A stretch of 64,000 nucleotides of DNA, taken from Rhizobium sp. Root1212 (GTDB taxonomy: Bacteria; Pseudomonadota; Alphaproteobacteria; Rhizobiales; Rhizobiaceae). The notes under the pieces are model-generated. The model saw only the letters and a program-made list of their open reading frames with translations, had not been told where the DNA came from and ran no database searches. The stretch spans positions 496,001 through 560,000 of the forward strand of contig NZ_LMDA01000012.1 in assembly GCF_001424985.1 (NCBI RefSeq). The letters are read 5' to 3'. Below are positions 17,438 to 25,842 of the stretch, one piece after another. The first letter of the stretch is position 1. Each line of letters starts with the position of its first letter. The translations under genes and the position numbers were made by a program.

Positions 17438-19500
17438 GCGCCCGTTCCCCTTCGCCTGATCAGGGCATCGGCCGCGACGGTTCCCAAACCTTCGGGCAGT
17501 ACCATGATAGGATTGATATCTACTTCTTCGATCATTGAAGCGTTTGAAACGACATAGGATGCCACCGATGCGACGGCCTTCACCAGGGCGTCGATATCGC
17601 CCTTGGGCTGGCCACGATAGCCACCGAGCAGCTTTGCAACCTTGAGGCTGGAAAGGGCTGTGCGGATCGCGTTTTCGTCGGTCGGAAGCGTCAGGATCGC
17701 TGAGTCTTCCAGGAGTTCCACGAGGATGCCGCCGGCGCCAACAGTTAGCACCGGACCGGCGACCGGATCGCGCATCGCGCCGACGATCAGCTCCGCCACC
17801 GGCTTTGCCACCATCTTTTCGACGAGGTAACCGGAGGCAACGCCGGCCATGGCCTTTGCCGCGTCGAGAACGGCCTCGCGGCTTGCGAGGTTGAGTTTTA
17901 CCGCTCCGGCTTCGGTCTTGTGGGCGACGCCCTGGCCCTTGAGGACGACGGGGAAGCCGATTTTTTCCGCGGCGTCGGCCGCTTGTTCTGCAGTCTCCGC
18001 GGTCAGGCCCTGCGGGATCGTCACGCCGAAGGCCGCAAGCTCCGTTTTCGCCTCATGTTCGGAGAGCGTGGCGCTCTCGCCTTCGGAATGCGAAACGGTG
18101 AGCAGCGGCTCAGCATCCGGCTGCGACCAGAGGCGGCCGATCTCCGCTGCGATCTCGCAGGCGGTCAGCGCTTCGTCGATGCCGGAGAAGGGCACGACTT
18201 TCTCGGCCATCAGTCGCAGCGCCGTGTCTTCCGGCATATTTTCGCCGAGGCTGGCGACGATGCCGGCAACAGCGTCCGTCGCCCGCGAAGCATCGATGAC
18301 GGCATCGCAGGTAGTGACCCAATCGGCGGCATCGCAGCGATCCTGACGCGGAAAATCGAGCACGATGAGGTTCATGGCGTAATCGCCCCTCATCATCGCC
18401 GAGAAAGCTGTCGTCTGCTTGTCGCGATTGCCCCAGACGAAGGTGTGGTAGTCGAGCGGATTGGAGATCGTCACCATTTCGCCGAGGCTTTCGCGCAGCG
18501 GCAGGCGCTGTTCGTCCTTCAGCGCTCGGTAGACGACCTTTCGTCCGACACCGGCATCCGCCATCAGCGAAGCCTCGCCGCCCGAACAACTCATCGAGGA
18601 GATATCGAAGCTCTTCAGCGTGCCGTGGAGATGGAGGAGCTTCAGCGTCTCCAGAAGCTCGGGCAGGGTATCGACGCGACCGATGCCGAGACGGGCGAGC
18701 AGGGCCGAGGAGACCTTGTCGTTGCCGGCGAGCGAGGCGGTGTGCGAGACCGTCGCGAGCTGGGCGGCCTCCGATTTCCCGACCTTCAGCGTGACGACCG
18801 GCTTGCCGAGTTCGCGCGCCCGTTTTGCCAGCCGCTCCAGGGCCTGAATGCTGTCGAAGCCCTCGATATGCAGGCCGACAGCGGTGACGCGCGGGTCTTC
18901 GATGACGGCGCAGGCGAGATCGGAAAGCCCAGTCTGCGCTTGATTGCCGGCGGTCATCAGATAGGCGAGCGGCAACCCGCGCATCTGCATGGAAACGTTG
19001 CAGGCGATGTTGGAGGATTGGGTGAGGACGGCTACACCCCTTTCGACGCGCAGCATGCCGTGCTGGTCGGGCCAGAGCAGGGCGCCGTCGAGCATGTTGA
19101 TGAAGCCGTAACAATTCGGCCCGACGATCGCCATGTTGCCGGCCGCTTCCACGAGAGCCGATTGCAGTTCGTTGCCGTCGGCGAGTTCGTTCACCGCCTC
19201 GCGGAAGCCGGAGGCATAGCAGATCGCCCCGCCCGCGCCGCGGGCGGAGAGGTCGCGGATGATCTCGATGGTGAGCTGGCGGTTGACGCCGACGAAGGCG
19301 GCGTCCGGTGCTGCCGGCAGGTCTGCGACGGAGCGGTAGCATTTGCGGCCGAGCACGTCATCGAGCTTGGGGTGCACCGGCCAGATTTCGCCGGCAAAGC
19401 CCATCTTGTTGCATTGTTCGATCACCCGCCGGGCTTCCCTGCCGCCGAAGACGGCAATGGATTTCGGGCGGATGAGGCGGTCGAGGGGACGGGTGGTCAT
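17434..19500 (-). CDS. NDP-forming acyl-CoA ligase, probable gamma-butyrobetaine/carnitine-CoA ligase
   Basis: This 688-residue protein has the layout of acetyl-CoA synthetase (ADP-forming)-like ligases. A CoA-binding Rossmann domain (LIRPKSIAVFGG, about 8-135) is followed by two succinyl-CoA-ligase-like domains and a C-terminal ATP-grasp domain (about 470-688, GFPVVLKGQGVAHKTEAGAV and VDINPIMV). The ATG at 19500 follows GGAGGG 15 bases after the acyl-CoA dehydrogenase stop; the open frame upstream lies inside that gene. In this operon it would activate gamma-butyrobetaine or crotonobetaine to the CoA thioester. No CaiB-type CoA transferase is present, so this ligase would fill that step. Confidence 0.82.
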   Translation of the reverse strand: MTTRPLDRLIRPKSIAVFGGREARRVIEQCNKMGFAGEIWPVHPKLDDVLGRKCYRSVADLPAAPDAAFVGVNRQLTIEIIRDLSARGAGGAICYASGFREAVNELADGNELQSALVEAAGNMAIVGPNCYGFINMLDGALLWPDQHGMLRVERGVAVLTQSSNIACNVSMQMRGLPLAYLMTAGNQAQTGLSDLACAVIEDPRVTAVGLHIEGFDSIQALERLAKRARELGKPVVTLKVGKSEAAQLATVSHTASLAGNDKVSSALLARLGIGRVDTLPELLETLKLLHLHGTLKSFDISSMSCSGGEASLMADAGVGRKVVYRALKDEQRLPLRESLGEMVTISNPLDYHTFVWGNRDKQTTAFSAMMRGDYAMNLIVLDFPRQDRCDAADWVTTCDAVIDASRATDAVAGIVASLGENMPEDTALRLMAEKVVPFSGIDEALTACEIAAEIGRLWSQPDAEPLLTVSHSEGESATLSEHEAKTELAAFGVTIPQGLTAETAEQAADAAEKIGFPVVLKGQGVAHKTEAGAVKLNLASREAVLDAAKAMAGVASGYLVEKMVAKPVAELIVGAMRDPVAGPVLTVGAGGILVELLEDSAILTLPTDENAIRTALSSLKVAKLLGGYRGQPKGDIDALVKAVASVASYVVSNASMIEEVDINPIMVLPEGLGTVAADALIRRRGTGA

Positions 19501-19514
19501 CGACGATCCCTCCA

Positions 19515-20675
19515 TTATGCCCCCAGCGGCCGCAGCAGGTCGCGGCTGATGATATGCCGCTGGATTTCCGATGTACCGTCCCAGATGCGCTCCACGCGGG
19601 CATCGCGCCAGAAACGGGCGAGCGGCAGGTCGTCCATCAGGCCCATGCCGCCATAGATCTGGATCGCCTCGTCGGTGACGCGCGCCAGCATTTCCGTCGC
19701 ATAGACCTTGGCCGAAGCGATTTCGCGGTTGGCCGGAAGGCCCTGATCGAGCCGCCATGCGGCCGAAAGGGTCAGGAGATCGGCGGCATCGATCTCGGTG
19801 ATCATGTCGGCGAGCTTGAAGGAAACACCCTGATTGGCGCCGATCGGCTTTCCGAACTGTTTGCGCTCGGCAGCGTAGGAGAGGGCGTAGTCGAAGGCCC
19901 GGCGGGCGCGGCCTACGGAGGTCGCGGCAACCGTCAGGCGGGTCGCGTAAAGCCAGTCATTGGCGATATCGAAACCCTTATGCACTTCGCCGAGGATTTG
20001 CGACGCGGGCAGGCGGCATTCGTCGAAATTGAGAATGCAATTCTTGTAGCCACGATGGGATACGGAGCTGTAGCCATCGCGAATCTCGAAGCCGGGCGTG
20101 CCGCGATCGACGAGGAAACAGGTGATCAGCTTCTTTGGCCCACGCGGGGTCTGCTCCTCGCCGGTGGCGATGAAGACGATGACGAAATCGGCGATATTGG
20201 CATGGCTGATGAAGTGCTTGGTGCCGTTGACGATCCAGTCGTCCCCGTCCTTGCGGGCAAAACATTTCATGCCGCGCACGTCGGAACCGGCGTTCGGTTC
20301 GGTCATGGCGAGCGCATCGAATTTTTCGCCGGAAACGGCCGGCAGCAGGTATTTTTCTTTCTGCTCGTCGTTGCAGGCCATCAGGATGCCCGAGGGGCGG
20401 CCGAAAAACACGGTGAGCGCCATCGAGCCGCGGCCAAGCTCGCGCTCGACCAGCGTGAAGGTCTGGTGATCAAGCCCGGCGCCGCCAACCGATTCCGGCA
20501 TGTTGCAGCCGAAAAAACCGAGCTCCTTGCATTTGCGGGCGATGTCCTGGCCCAATTCTGGCGGTACGAAGCCGGTGCGCTCGACCTCGTTCTCATGCGG
20601 ATAGATCTCCGTCTCGACGAAGCCGCGCACGGTGTCGACGATCATTTGCTGTTCGTCTGTGAGTGCGAAATTCAT
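19515..20675 (-). CDS. Acyl-CoA dehydrogenase, probable gamma-butyrobetainyl-CoA dehydrogenase
   Basis: A 386-residue FAD flavoprotein of the acyl-CoA dehydrogenase family. It has ALTEPNAGSDVRGMKC-type (AMTEPNAGSDVRG) and WIVNGTKHFISHANIAD FAD-contact segments, RKQFGKPIG, and the C-terminal IYGGMGLMDDLPLARFWRDARVERIWDGTSEIQ block. It starts at the ATG after GAGGGAGAACACC; the longer open frame runs into a RIME repeat. In the operon it would oxidise gamma-butyrobetainyl-CoA to crotonobetainyl-CoA, passing electrons to electron-transfer flavoprotein encoded elsewhere. Confidence 0.87.
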   Translation of the reverse strand: MNFALTDEQQMIVDTVRGFVETEIYPHENEVERTGFVPPELGQDIARKCKELGFFGCNMPESVGGAGLDHQTFTLVERELGRGSMALTVFFGRPSGILMACNDEQKEKYLLPAVSGEKFDALAMTEPNAGSDVRGMKCFARKDGDDWIVNGTKHFISHANIADFVIVFIATGEEQTPRGPKKLITCFLVDRGTPGFEIRDGYSSVSHRGYKNCILNFDECRLPASQILGEVHKGFDIANDWLYATRLTVAATSVGRARRAFDYALSYAAERKQFGKPIGANQGVSFKLADMITEIDAADLLTLSAAWRLDQGLPANREIASAKVYATEMLARVTDEAIQIYGGMGLMDDLPLARFWRDARVERIWDGTSEIQRHIISRDLLRPLGA

Positions 20676-20721
20676 GGTGTTCTCCCTCGTATCTTTTTGC
20701 CGGAGCAGTCCTCCCCAGGTC

Positions 20722-20836
20722 TGCCCCTCACCCTGGCCCTCTCCCCGCATGCGGGGGAGAGGGGATGATGGAGTTTGCCGCTTGTCCCTTCTCTCCGTTC
20801 ACGGGGAGAAGGTGCCCGGCAGGGCGGATGAGGGGC
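20722..20836. repeat. RIME-like palindromic intergenic repeat, copy 3
   Basis: The element has GCCCCTCACCCTGGCCCTCT, a CCCGCATGCGGG stem, then TCTCCGTTCACGGGGAGA and GCCCGGCAGGGCGGATGAGG. It separates the carnitine dehydrogenase and acyl-CoA dehydrogenase genes inside one operon. Confidence 0.85.
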
Positions 20837-20850
20837 AAACTTTACGAAAC

Positions 20851-22341
20851 TTACCGCTTCTGTCCCACGGCCCGGCCAACACCTTCCGGCACCGGCAGCG
20901 AAGCATGGGCTTCGGCAATCGCCTTGACCTTGGCGAGCACGGCCGGCAGCGCCGGAACGGCCTTGCCGGCCTTCGAGTCGACATGCAGCATCATCTGCTC
21001 GGCGGTGGCGAGCTTGGCGCCGGTCTCGGCATTGTAGATGGTCGAAAACAGGTGCAGGCGCTTGTCGTCCTGAGAGAGGACCTGGCAGGTGGTGTAGAGC
21101 GTATCGCCGAGCTTGCCCTCGTCGAGGTTCCGGATATGGGTCTCGACCGTGTAGTAGCTGTGGCCGTCGCGCACATATTCCAGATCGACGCCGATCAGGC
21201 GCAGCAGCCCATCCGACGTATCGCCGAAGACCTGCAGGTAGCGGTGCTCGGTCATGTGGCCGTTGTAATCCACCCAGGCGGCGTTGACCTTGGTTTCGAG
21301 GATGCCGATCGGCTGGGCTGCGCCGATATCCGTTTCCGGTTTCTTGGCGTTTGCCCACAGGCTTTGCTCGAAATCGGCGAGTAGTTTGCCCGCGCCCCAG
21401 CCCTTGCCGCCGTCACCACTCTTCAGCGCGTGCATGATGCCGACGAGGTTTTCATCGCGGATACGCTCCAGTTCGCGGATACCGCGGGCGCCGGACTGCG
21501 CGTCGGATTGGCCGGCGATCTTGTCGACCAGCTCGTCATCGAGATCGACGACATCCATCAGTTTGGTCCAGGGCCAGGACAGGCAGGGGCCGAACTGCGC
21601 GAGGAAGTGGCGCATGCCCGCTTCGCCGCCGGCGATGCGGTAGGTTTCGAACATGCCCATCTGCGCCCAGCGCATGCCGAAGGAATAGCGGATCACGTCA
21701 TCGAGGGTTTCGGTATCGCAGATGTCATCCTTGATCAGCCACAGGCCTTCGCGCCAGACGGCTTCGAGAAGGCGGTCGCCGACGAAGGCCTCGATCTCCT
21801 TGTTGATGATGACGCCCTTCATGCCGATCGGCGCGAGCTTCGCCTTGGCCTCCTGAAGGGTGGCCTTGGCTGTCTTCTCGCCGCCGACGAGTTCGGCGAG
21901 CGGCAGAAGGTAGACAGGGTTGTAGGGATGGGCGACGAACATCCGCTCGGGATGCTTCATGTCGCGTTGAAGCTCGGTCGGCATGATGCCGGATGTCGAG
22001 GAGCCGATCAGCGCCTTCGGATCGGCTGCGGCGTCGATCTGGGTGATGACGTTGCGCTTGAGTTCGACCCGCTCAGGCACGCTTTCCTGAATCCAGTCAG
22101 CGCCTTGCACAGCCTCTTCAATGCTCTTGACGAAGGTGAGTTTTCCCTTCGGCGGCAACGGCGCCATGGTCAGCATGCCATAGGCGCGCTCGGCGTTTGC
22201 CATGACCTCGCCGACGATACGCTCGGCTTCCGGGTGCGGATCGAACATCGCGACATCGATGCCGGCAAGGATGAAGCGCGCCGCCCAGGCCCCGCCGATG
22301 ACGCCGCCGCCGATGCAGGCCGCCTTGGTGATCTTGGTCAT
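20851..22341 (-). CDS. lcdH: L-carnitine 3-dehydrogenase fused to betainyl-CoA thioesterase domain
   Basis: The 496-residue protein has an N-terminal 3-hydroxyacyl-CoA-dehydrogenase-like NAD domain (GGGVIG at 11-16, FDPHPEAE after it) and a helical C-domain (GVIINKEIEAFVGDRLLEA, YSFGMRWAQMG). A hot-dog thioesterase domain follows from about residue 345 (VNAAWVDYNGHMTEHRYLQVFGD). This fusion is known from rhizobial carnitine dehydrogenases. The first part oxidises L-carnitine to 3-dehydrocarnitine. The second probably hydrolyses betainyl-CoA, formed by the neighbouring BKACE enzyme, to glycine betaine. It is flanked by RIME repeats on both sides. Confidence 0.92.
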   Translation of the reverse strand: MTKITKAACIGGGVIGGAWAARFILAGIDVAMFDPHPEAERIVGEVMANAERAYGMLTMAPLPPKGKLTFVKSIEEAVQGADWIQESVPERVELKRNVITQIDAAADPKALIGSSTSGIMPTELQRDMKHPERMFVAHPYNPVYLLPLAELVGGEKTAKATLQEAKAKLAPIGMKGVIINKEIEAFVGDRLLEAVWREGLWLIKDDICDTETLDDVIRYSFGMRWAQMGMFETYRIAGGEAGMRHFLAQFGPCLSWPWTKLMDVVDLDDELVDKIAGQSDAQSGARGIRELERIRDENLVGIMHALKSGDGGKGWGAGKLLADFEQSLWANAKKPETDIGAAQPIGILETKVNAAWVDYNGHMTEHRYLQVFGDTSDGLLRLIGVDLEYVRDGHSYYTVETHIRNLDEGKLGDTLYTTCQVLSQDDKRLHLFSTIYNAETGAKLATAEQMMLHVDSKAGKAVPALPAVLAKVKAIAEAHASLPVPEGVGRAVGQKR

Positions 22342-22370
22342 TGTTTTCGTGTTCCCTCTTGTGATTGTTC

Positions 22371-22480
22371 CCTCTCCCCGCCTGCGGGGAGAGGGTTAGG
22401 GTGAGGGGCAGTCGCCGAAAGCAATACAGGCCCCTCATCCGCCCTTCGGGCACCTTCTCCCCGCTCGCGGGGAGAAGGGA
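22371..22480. repeat. RIME-like palindromic intergenic repeat, copy 4
   Basis: CCTCTCCCCGCCTGCGGGGA with GGTTAGGGTGAGGGGC is followed by a variable 25-base centre, CCCCTCATCCGCCCTTCGGG and CTCCCCGCTCGCGGGGAG. It lies between the BKACE and carnitine dehydrogenase genes of the same operon. Confidence 0.85.
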
Positions 22481-22484
22481 AGAC

Positions 22485-23387
22485 TTACCGCTTCTGCAGC
22501 TTCAGCTTCTCGCGCACCTCGGCCGGGCCGATGACGCGGGCGCCCATGCCTTCGATGACCGTCACGGCCTTTTCCACAAGCTGGCCGTTGGTGGCGAGCT
22601 GGCCCTTGCCGACATAGAGATTGTCTTCCAGCCCGACGCGGACATTGCCGCCGGCAAGCACGGCGGCGGCCGGATAGGCAAGCGCGTTGCGGCCGATGGA
22701 GAAGGCCGAGAAGGTCCAGTTTTTCGGCACGTTGTTGACCATCGCCATAAAGGTGTTGAGGTCATCCGGCGCGCCCCACGGAATGCCCATGCAAAGCTGG
22801 ATCAGCACCGGGTCCTCGATCAGGCCTTCCTCGGCGAGCTGCTTGGCGAACCAGAGATGACCGGTATCGAAAGCCTCGATTTCCGGGCGAACGCCGAGCG
22901 CCGTCATCTGGCGGGCCATCTCGCGCAGCATCGAGGGCGTGTTGGTCATCACATAGTCGCCGAGCGAAAAGTTCATTGTGCCGCAATCGAGCGTGCAGAT
23001 TTCCGGCAGACATTCGGCTACGTGGGCGACGCGCTCGGTGGCACCGGCCATGTCGGTACCGTTGGGATTGACCGGGAAGGGCGATTCGACATTGCCGAAC
23101 ACCAGATCGCCGCCCATGCCGGCGGTGAGGTTCAACACGACATCGACATCGGCGGAGCGGATGCGGTCGGTCACTTCCCTGTAGAGATCGAGGCGGCGGG
23201 CGGGAGCGCCGGTTTCCGGATCGCGCACGTGGCAATGGGCGACGGCGGCGCCGGCCTTGGCCGCTTCGATCGCGGCATCGGCGATCTGCTTCGGCGTGAT
23301 CGGCACGTGGGAGGATTTCGATACGGTGTCGCCGGAACCGGTCACGGCACAGGTGATGAAAACATCGCGGTTCATTGAGAGTGGCAT
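22485..23387 (-). CDS. BKACE (3-keto-5-aminohexanoate cleavage family), 3-dehydrocarnitine:acetyl-CoA trimethylamine-acetyl transferase
   Basis: This 300-residue TIM-barrel enzyme of the former DUF849 family uses a zinc site. The pair His51/His53 is in AAVAHCHVRDPETG, and the glycine-rich SLGDYVMTN and EAFDTGHLWFA blocks are typical. Family members condense a beta-keto acid with acetyl-CoA and split off acetoacetate. Next to carnitine dehydrogenase the expected reaction is 3-dehydrocarnitine plus acetyl-CoA to betainyl-CoA plus acetoacetate. The start at 23387 has GGGGAGA before it. It is the first gene of the gamma-butyrobetaine/carnitine operon, divergent from its likely regulator. Confidence 0.9.
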   Translation of the reverse strand: MPLSMNRDVFITCAVTGSGDTVSKSSHVPITPKQIADAAIEAAKAGAAVAHCHVRDPETGAPARRLDLYREVTDRIRSADVDVVLNLTAGMGGDLVFGNVESPFPVNPNGTDMAGATERVAHVAECLPEICTLDCGTMNFSLGDYVMTNTPSMLREMARQMTALGVRPEIEAFDTGHLWFAKQLAEEGLIEDPVLIQLCMGIPWGAPDDLNTFMAMVNNVPKNWTFSAFSIGRNALAYPAAAVLAGGNVRVGLEDNLYVGKGQLATNGQLVEKAVTVIEGMGARVIGPAEVREKLKLQKR

Positions 23388-23500
23388 GGGCAGTCTCCCC
23401 TTTTTCTTTGAGCCCATTACGAGCCAAGAAAATCGGGTTTGCTTTCCATGATCGGATGGAGATTATACATTATCGGAAGATGCGGCTAAGGAGAGGAAGC

Positions 23501-24472
23501 ATGCTGGCACCGGCTGATGAAACCCAGCACATCGATATCCTGATCCTGCCCGAGACCAACCTGATCCTCACCGCGTCGGTCATCGAGCCGTTGCGCGCGG
23601 CAAACCGCATTGCCGGCCGACCGCTCTATAGCTGGGATCTCTATAGCCCGGATGGCTTGGCCATCGAGACCAAAAGCGGCATCCCGATCCCGGTCAAAGG
23701 TGCCTTTCGGCCGCAGAAGGATACCGCTCCGCTTTTCATACTCTCCAGCTACAACTGGCAGCGCAGCGATACCCCGCAGCTGCGCATGCAGCTTTCCCAG
23801 ACGGCGCGGCATCGTGAGATGATGGCCGGGATCGAATCCGGCTCGTGGTTTCTGGCCGAGATGAGCCTGCTCGACAATTGCCAGGCCACCACCCACTGGG
23901 AGGATTTCGAGGATTTCAGCGCTGCCTATCCGCAAGTGACGATGGTGCGTGAGCGGTTCGTCATCGACGGCAAGCGCATCACCACCGGCGGCTCGCTGCC
24001 GACGCTCGACCTGATGCTGGAGCTGATCCGCCGCCAGCACAGCTATTCGCTGGCGCTCGAAGTGTCGCGCCTGTTCATCTACGAGCAGGAGCGCACCCGC
24101 GGCGACCTCTTGCAGGTGCCGGCCATTGGCAACATGCGCATCTTGGATAACAGAGTGAGCATGGCCGTGAAGCTGATGGAAGAGACGGTCGAAGCGCCGC
24201 TGACGCTCGCCCGTCTTGCCCGCCGCCTTGGCGTCAGCGCCCGTCATCTGCAGACGTTGTTTCAGGAGACGATGGGGGTTGCGCCCCATGTTCACTATCT
24301 CGCGCTCCGGCTTAACGCCGCCCGCCGCAAGGTCATCGAAAGCCGCGCCGATTTCGCCGATATCGCAGCCGCCACCGGCTTCAATTCGTCCTCCGCCTTT
24401 TCCCGCAGCTATCGCGCCCATTACCGCGAAAGCCCGAGCGAGACGCGGCGGCGGCTGAAGCTCAAGGGCTGA
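23501..24472 (+). CDS. GlxA/CdhR-type AraC family regulator of carnitine catabolism
   Basis: The 323-residue protein combines an N-terminal DJ-1/PfpI-like amidotransferase-fold domain (about 8-190, HIDILILPETNLILTASVIEPLRAAN) with a C-terminal double helix-turn-helix of AraC type (about 220-320, LARLARRLGVSARHLQTLFQETMGVAPHVHYLALRLNAARR and ATGFNSSSAFSRSYRAHYRESPSE). Regulators of this build, such as CdhR and GbdR, activate carnitine and betaine genes. It diverges from the BKACE gene with 113 bp between start codons. The ATG at 23501 has AAGGAGAGG before it; longer frames have no site. Confidence 0.88.
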   Translation: MLAPADETQHIDILILPETNLILTASVIEPLRAANRIAGRPLYSWDLYSPDGLAIETKSGIPIPVKGAFRPQKDTAPLFILSSYNWQRSDTPQLRMQLSQTARHREMMAGIESGSWFLAEMSLLDNCQATTHWEDFEDFSAAYPQVTMVRERFVIDGKRITTGGSLPTLDLMLELIRRQHSYSLALEVSRLFIYEQERTRGDLLQVPAIGNMRILDNRVSMAVKLMEETVEAPLTLARLARRLGVSARHLQTLFQETMGVAPHVHYLALRLNAARRKVIESRADFADIAAATGFNSSSAFSRSYRAHYRESPSETRRRLKLKG

Positions 24473-24486
24473 TTTGGCGAATCGGA

Positions 24487-25704
24487 TCAGCTGCTTGGCG
24501 TGATATTCGCGGAAAGTGATTCCGCTTCTTCATCTGCCGATTCATCAGGACGCATCATCTCCAGCATGGCCACTCCGAGCTGGCGGGAAAGCGCATTTTT
24601 CGGCCAGACCAGCGAAAGCGACTGGGCATAGCTCTGGTCGAGCCGGATCATCGCCGGCGCGTTCCTGATCCTCGACAGCGAGCTTTGCGGCAATACGGAA
24701 AGATAGCCGTGGTTCAGCACGAGATTGATGATGACGGGGATGGAATCGACTTCCGTAATCGTCAGCCGCTGGCGCTCCGCTTCGCTCAGGGTATTTTCCA
24801 GAAATCGGGTTGCCTGTTGGCGCAGGCCGCTGCGCAGGCTCGGCACCGCGATGGGGTTGGAGAGGAGTACATCGGCCAGCGTCCGCCCGTTGGCAAACAT
24901 CTCCGGCTGCCCTGCAAGCGCCAGCGGGCCTTGCGACACAAGCCGTCCTTCGAACTCGCTTGGAAATTCCGCCACATCCAGCAACACTGCATCGAAGCGG
25001 CGGCTCTTTAGCCCGGCGATCAACTCATCGGCCGTGGTGCTGGAGAGAAACAGCGGCTGGCGCGGTCGGGCGCGATGCCACCTTGCCGTGAGCGTCGCCA
25101 GCATGCGGGCGATCTCGCTTTCCGGGCCGAGCGGCATCACCGAACCCAGCCGCCATGTCGCGGCGGTGCGGCGAAAGCGGTCGGCCGAAGCACGCGACAG
25201 CCGCGCCCAGATATCGCTCAGCGTTTCCGCAAGCGGCATGGCGGCAAGGCCATTGGCGGTGCAGGCGACACCGGCTGCCGACCGGGTCAGCAACGTATAG
25301 CCCAGCGATTTTTCGAGATCGGCGATCTGCCGGGTCAATTGCGGCTGGCCGACACCGATTTGCTGGGCGGCGGCGCGGATGCTGCCGTTGCGGGTGATGG
25401 CAAGGAACCGTTCGAGCGTGCCGATGCTGATGGCGGGCACCGTTTCATGGGTTTGGTTCGCAACTGTCAGCAGGTCCGCGATCGCGGCGCAGGCAGCGGC
25501 AAGATCGGCAAGGCGGCGCTGGGCCTCCAGGGTCGGAACGAGATTGCCGCCTTCCCGCCGCACCAGCGGCACGGCGATCGCCGCCTCCATGCGCTTCAGG
25601 GCGGCGCTGACGCTTGCCGGCGGACGGCCGGTGACCTTGGCGGCGCGACGGATGCCACGCTCCATCAGAACAGCATGGACGAGGGTGAGGGTGGCGATAT
25701 CCAT
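24487..25704 (-). CDS. LysR family regulator with two helix-turn-helix domains
   Basis: The 405-residue protein is about 100 residues longer than a normal LysR regulator. It begins with one LysR-like helix-turn-helix (about 1-60, LVHAVLMERGIRRAAKVTGRPPASVSAALKRME). A second, more canonical one occupies about 90-150 (IGTLERFLAITRNGSIRAAA, QPQLTRQIADLEKSLGYTLLTR). A LysR effector domain follows. The start at 25704 is chosen because the open frame beyond it crosses the promoter region. It diverges from the ergothionase-like gene by 138 bp and is the obvious candidate regulator of that operon; its effector may be ergothioneine or thiourocanate. Confidence 0.85.
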   Translation of the reverse strand: MDIATLTLVHAVLMERGIRRAAKVTGRPPASVSAALKRMEAAIAVPLVRREGGNLVPTLEAQRRLADLAAACAAIADLLTVANQTHETVPAISIGTLERFLAITRNGSIRAAAQQIGVGQPQLTRQIADLEKSLGYTLLTRSAAGVACTANGLAAMPLAETLSDIWARLSRASADRFRRTAATWRLGSVMPLGPESEIARMLATLTARWHRARPRQPLFLSSTTADELIAGLKSRRFDAVLLDVAEFPSEFEGRLVSQGPLALAGQPEMFANGRTLADVLLSNPIAVPSLRSGLRQQATRFLENTLSEAERQRLTITEVDSIPVIINLVLNHGYLSVLPQSSLSRIRNAPAMIRLDQSYAQSLSLVWPKNALSRQLGVAMLEMMRPDESADEEAESLSANITPSS

Positions 25705-25842
25705 GAAACAGCCGGTGTCTCGAAGGGTAAGGAGCGCGGCGCTGCCGGATGTTCGGTTTCCCGCATCTCCCGTTTGATTTTTGGGATATACCACAAGCCC
25801 TGCCATTGCGCATAGCATGGCGATGATCAGGGGTGAGCAGGC

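Noticed and set aside
17434-19758. Longer 774-codon start for the acyl-CoA ligase
   Set aside because: The extra 86 codons lie inside the acyl-CoA dehydrogenase gene and have no family similarity; GGAGGG precedes the ATG at 19500.
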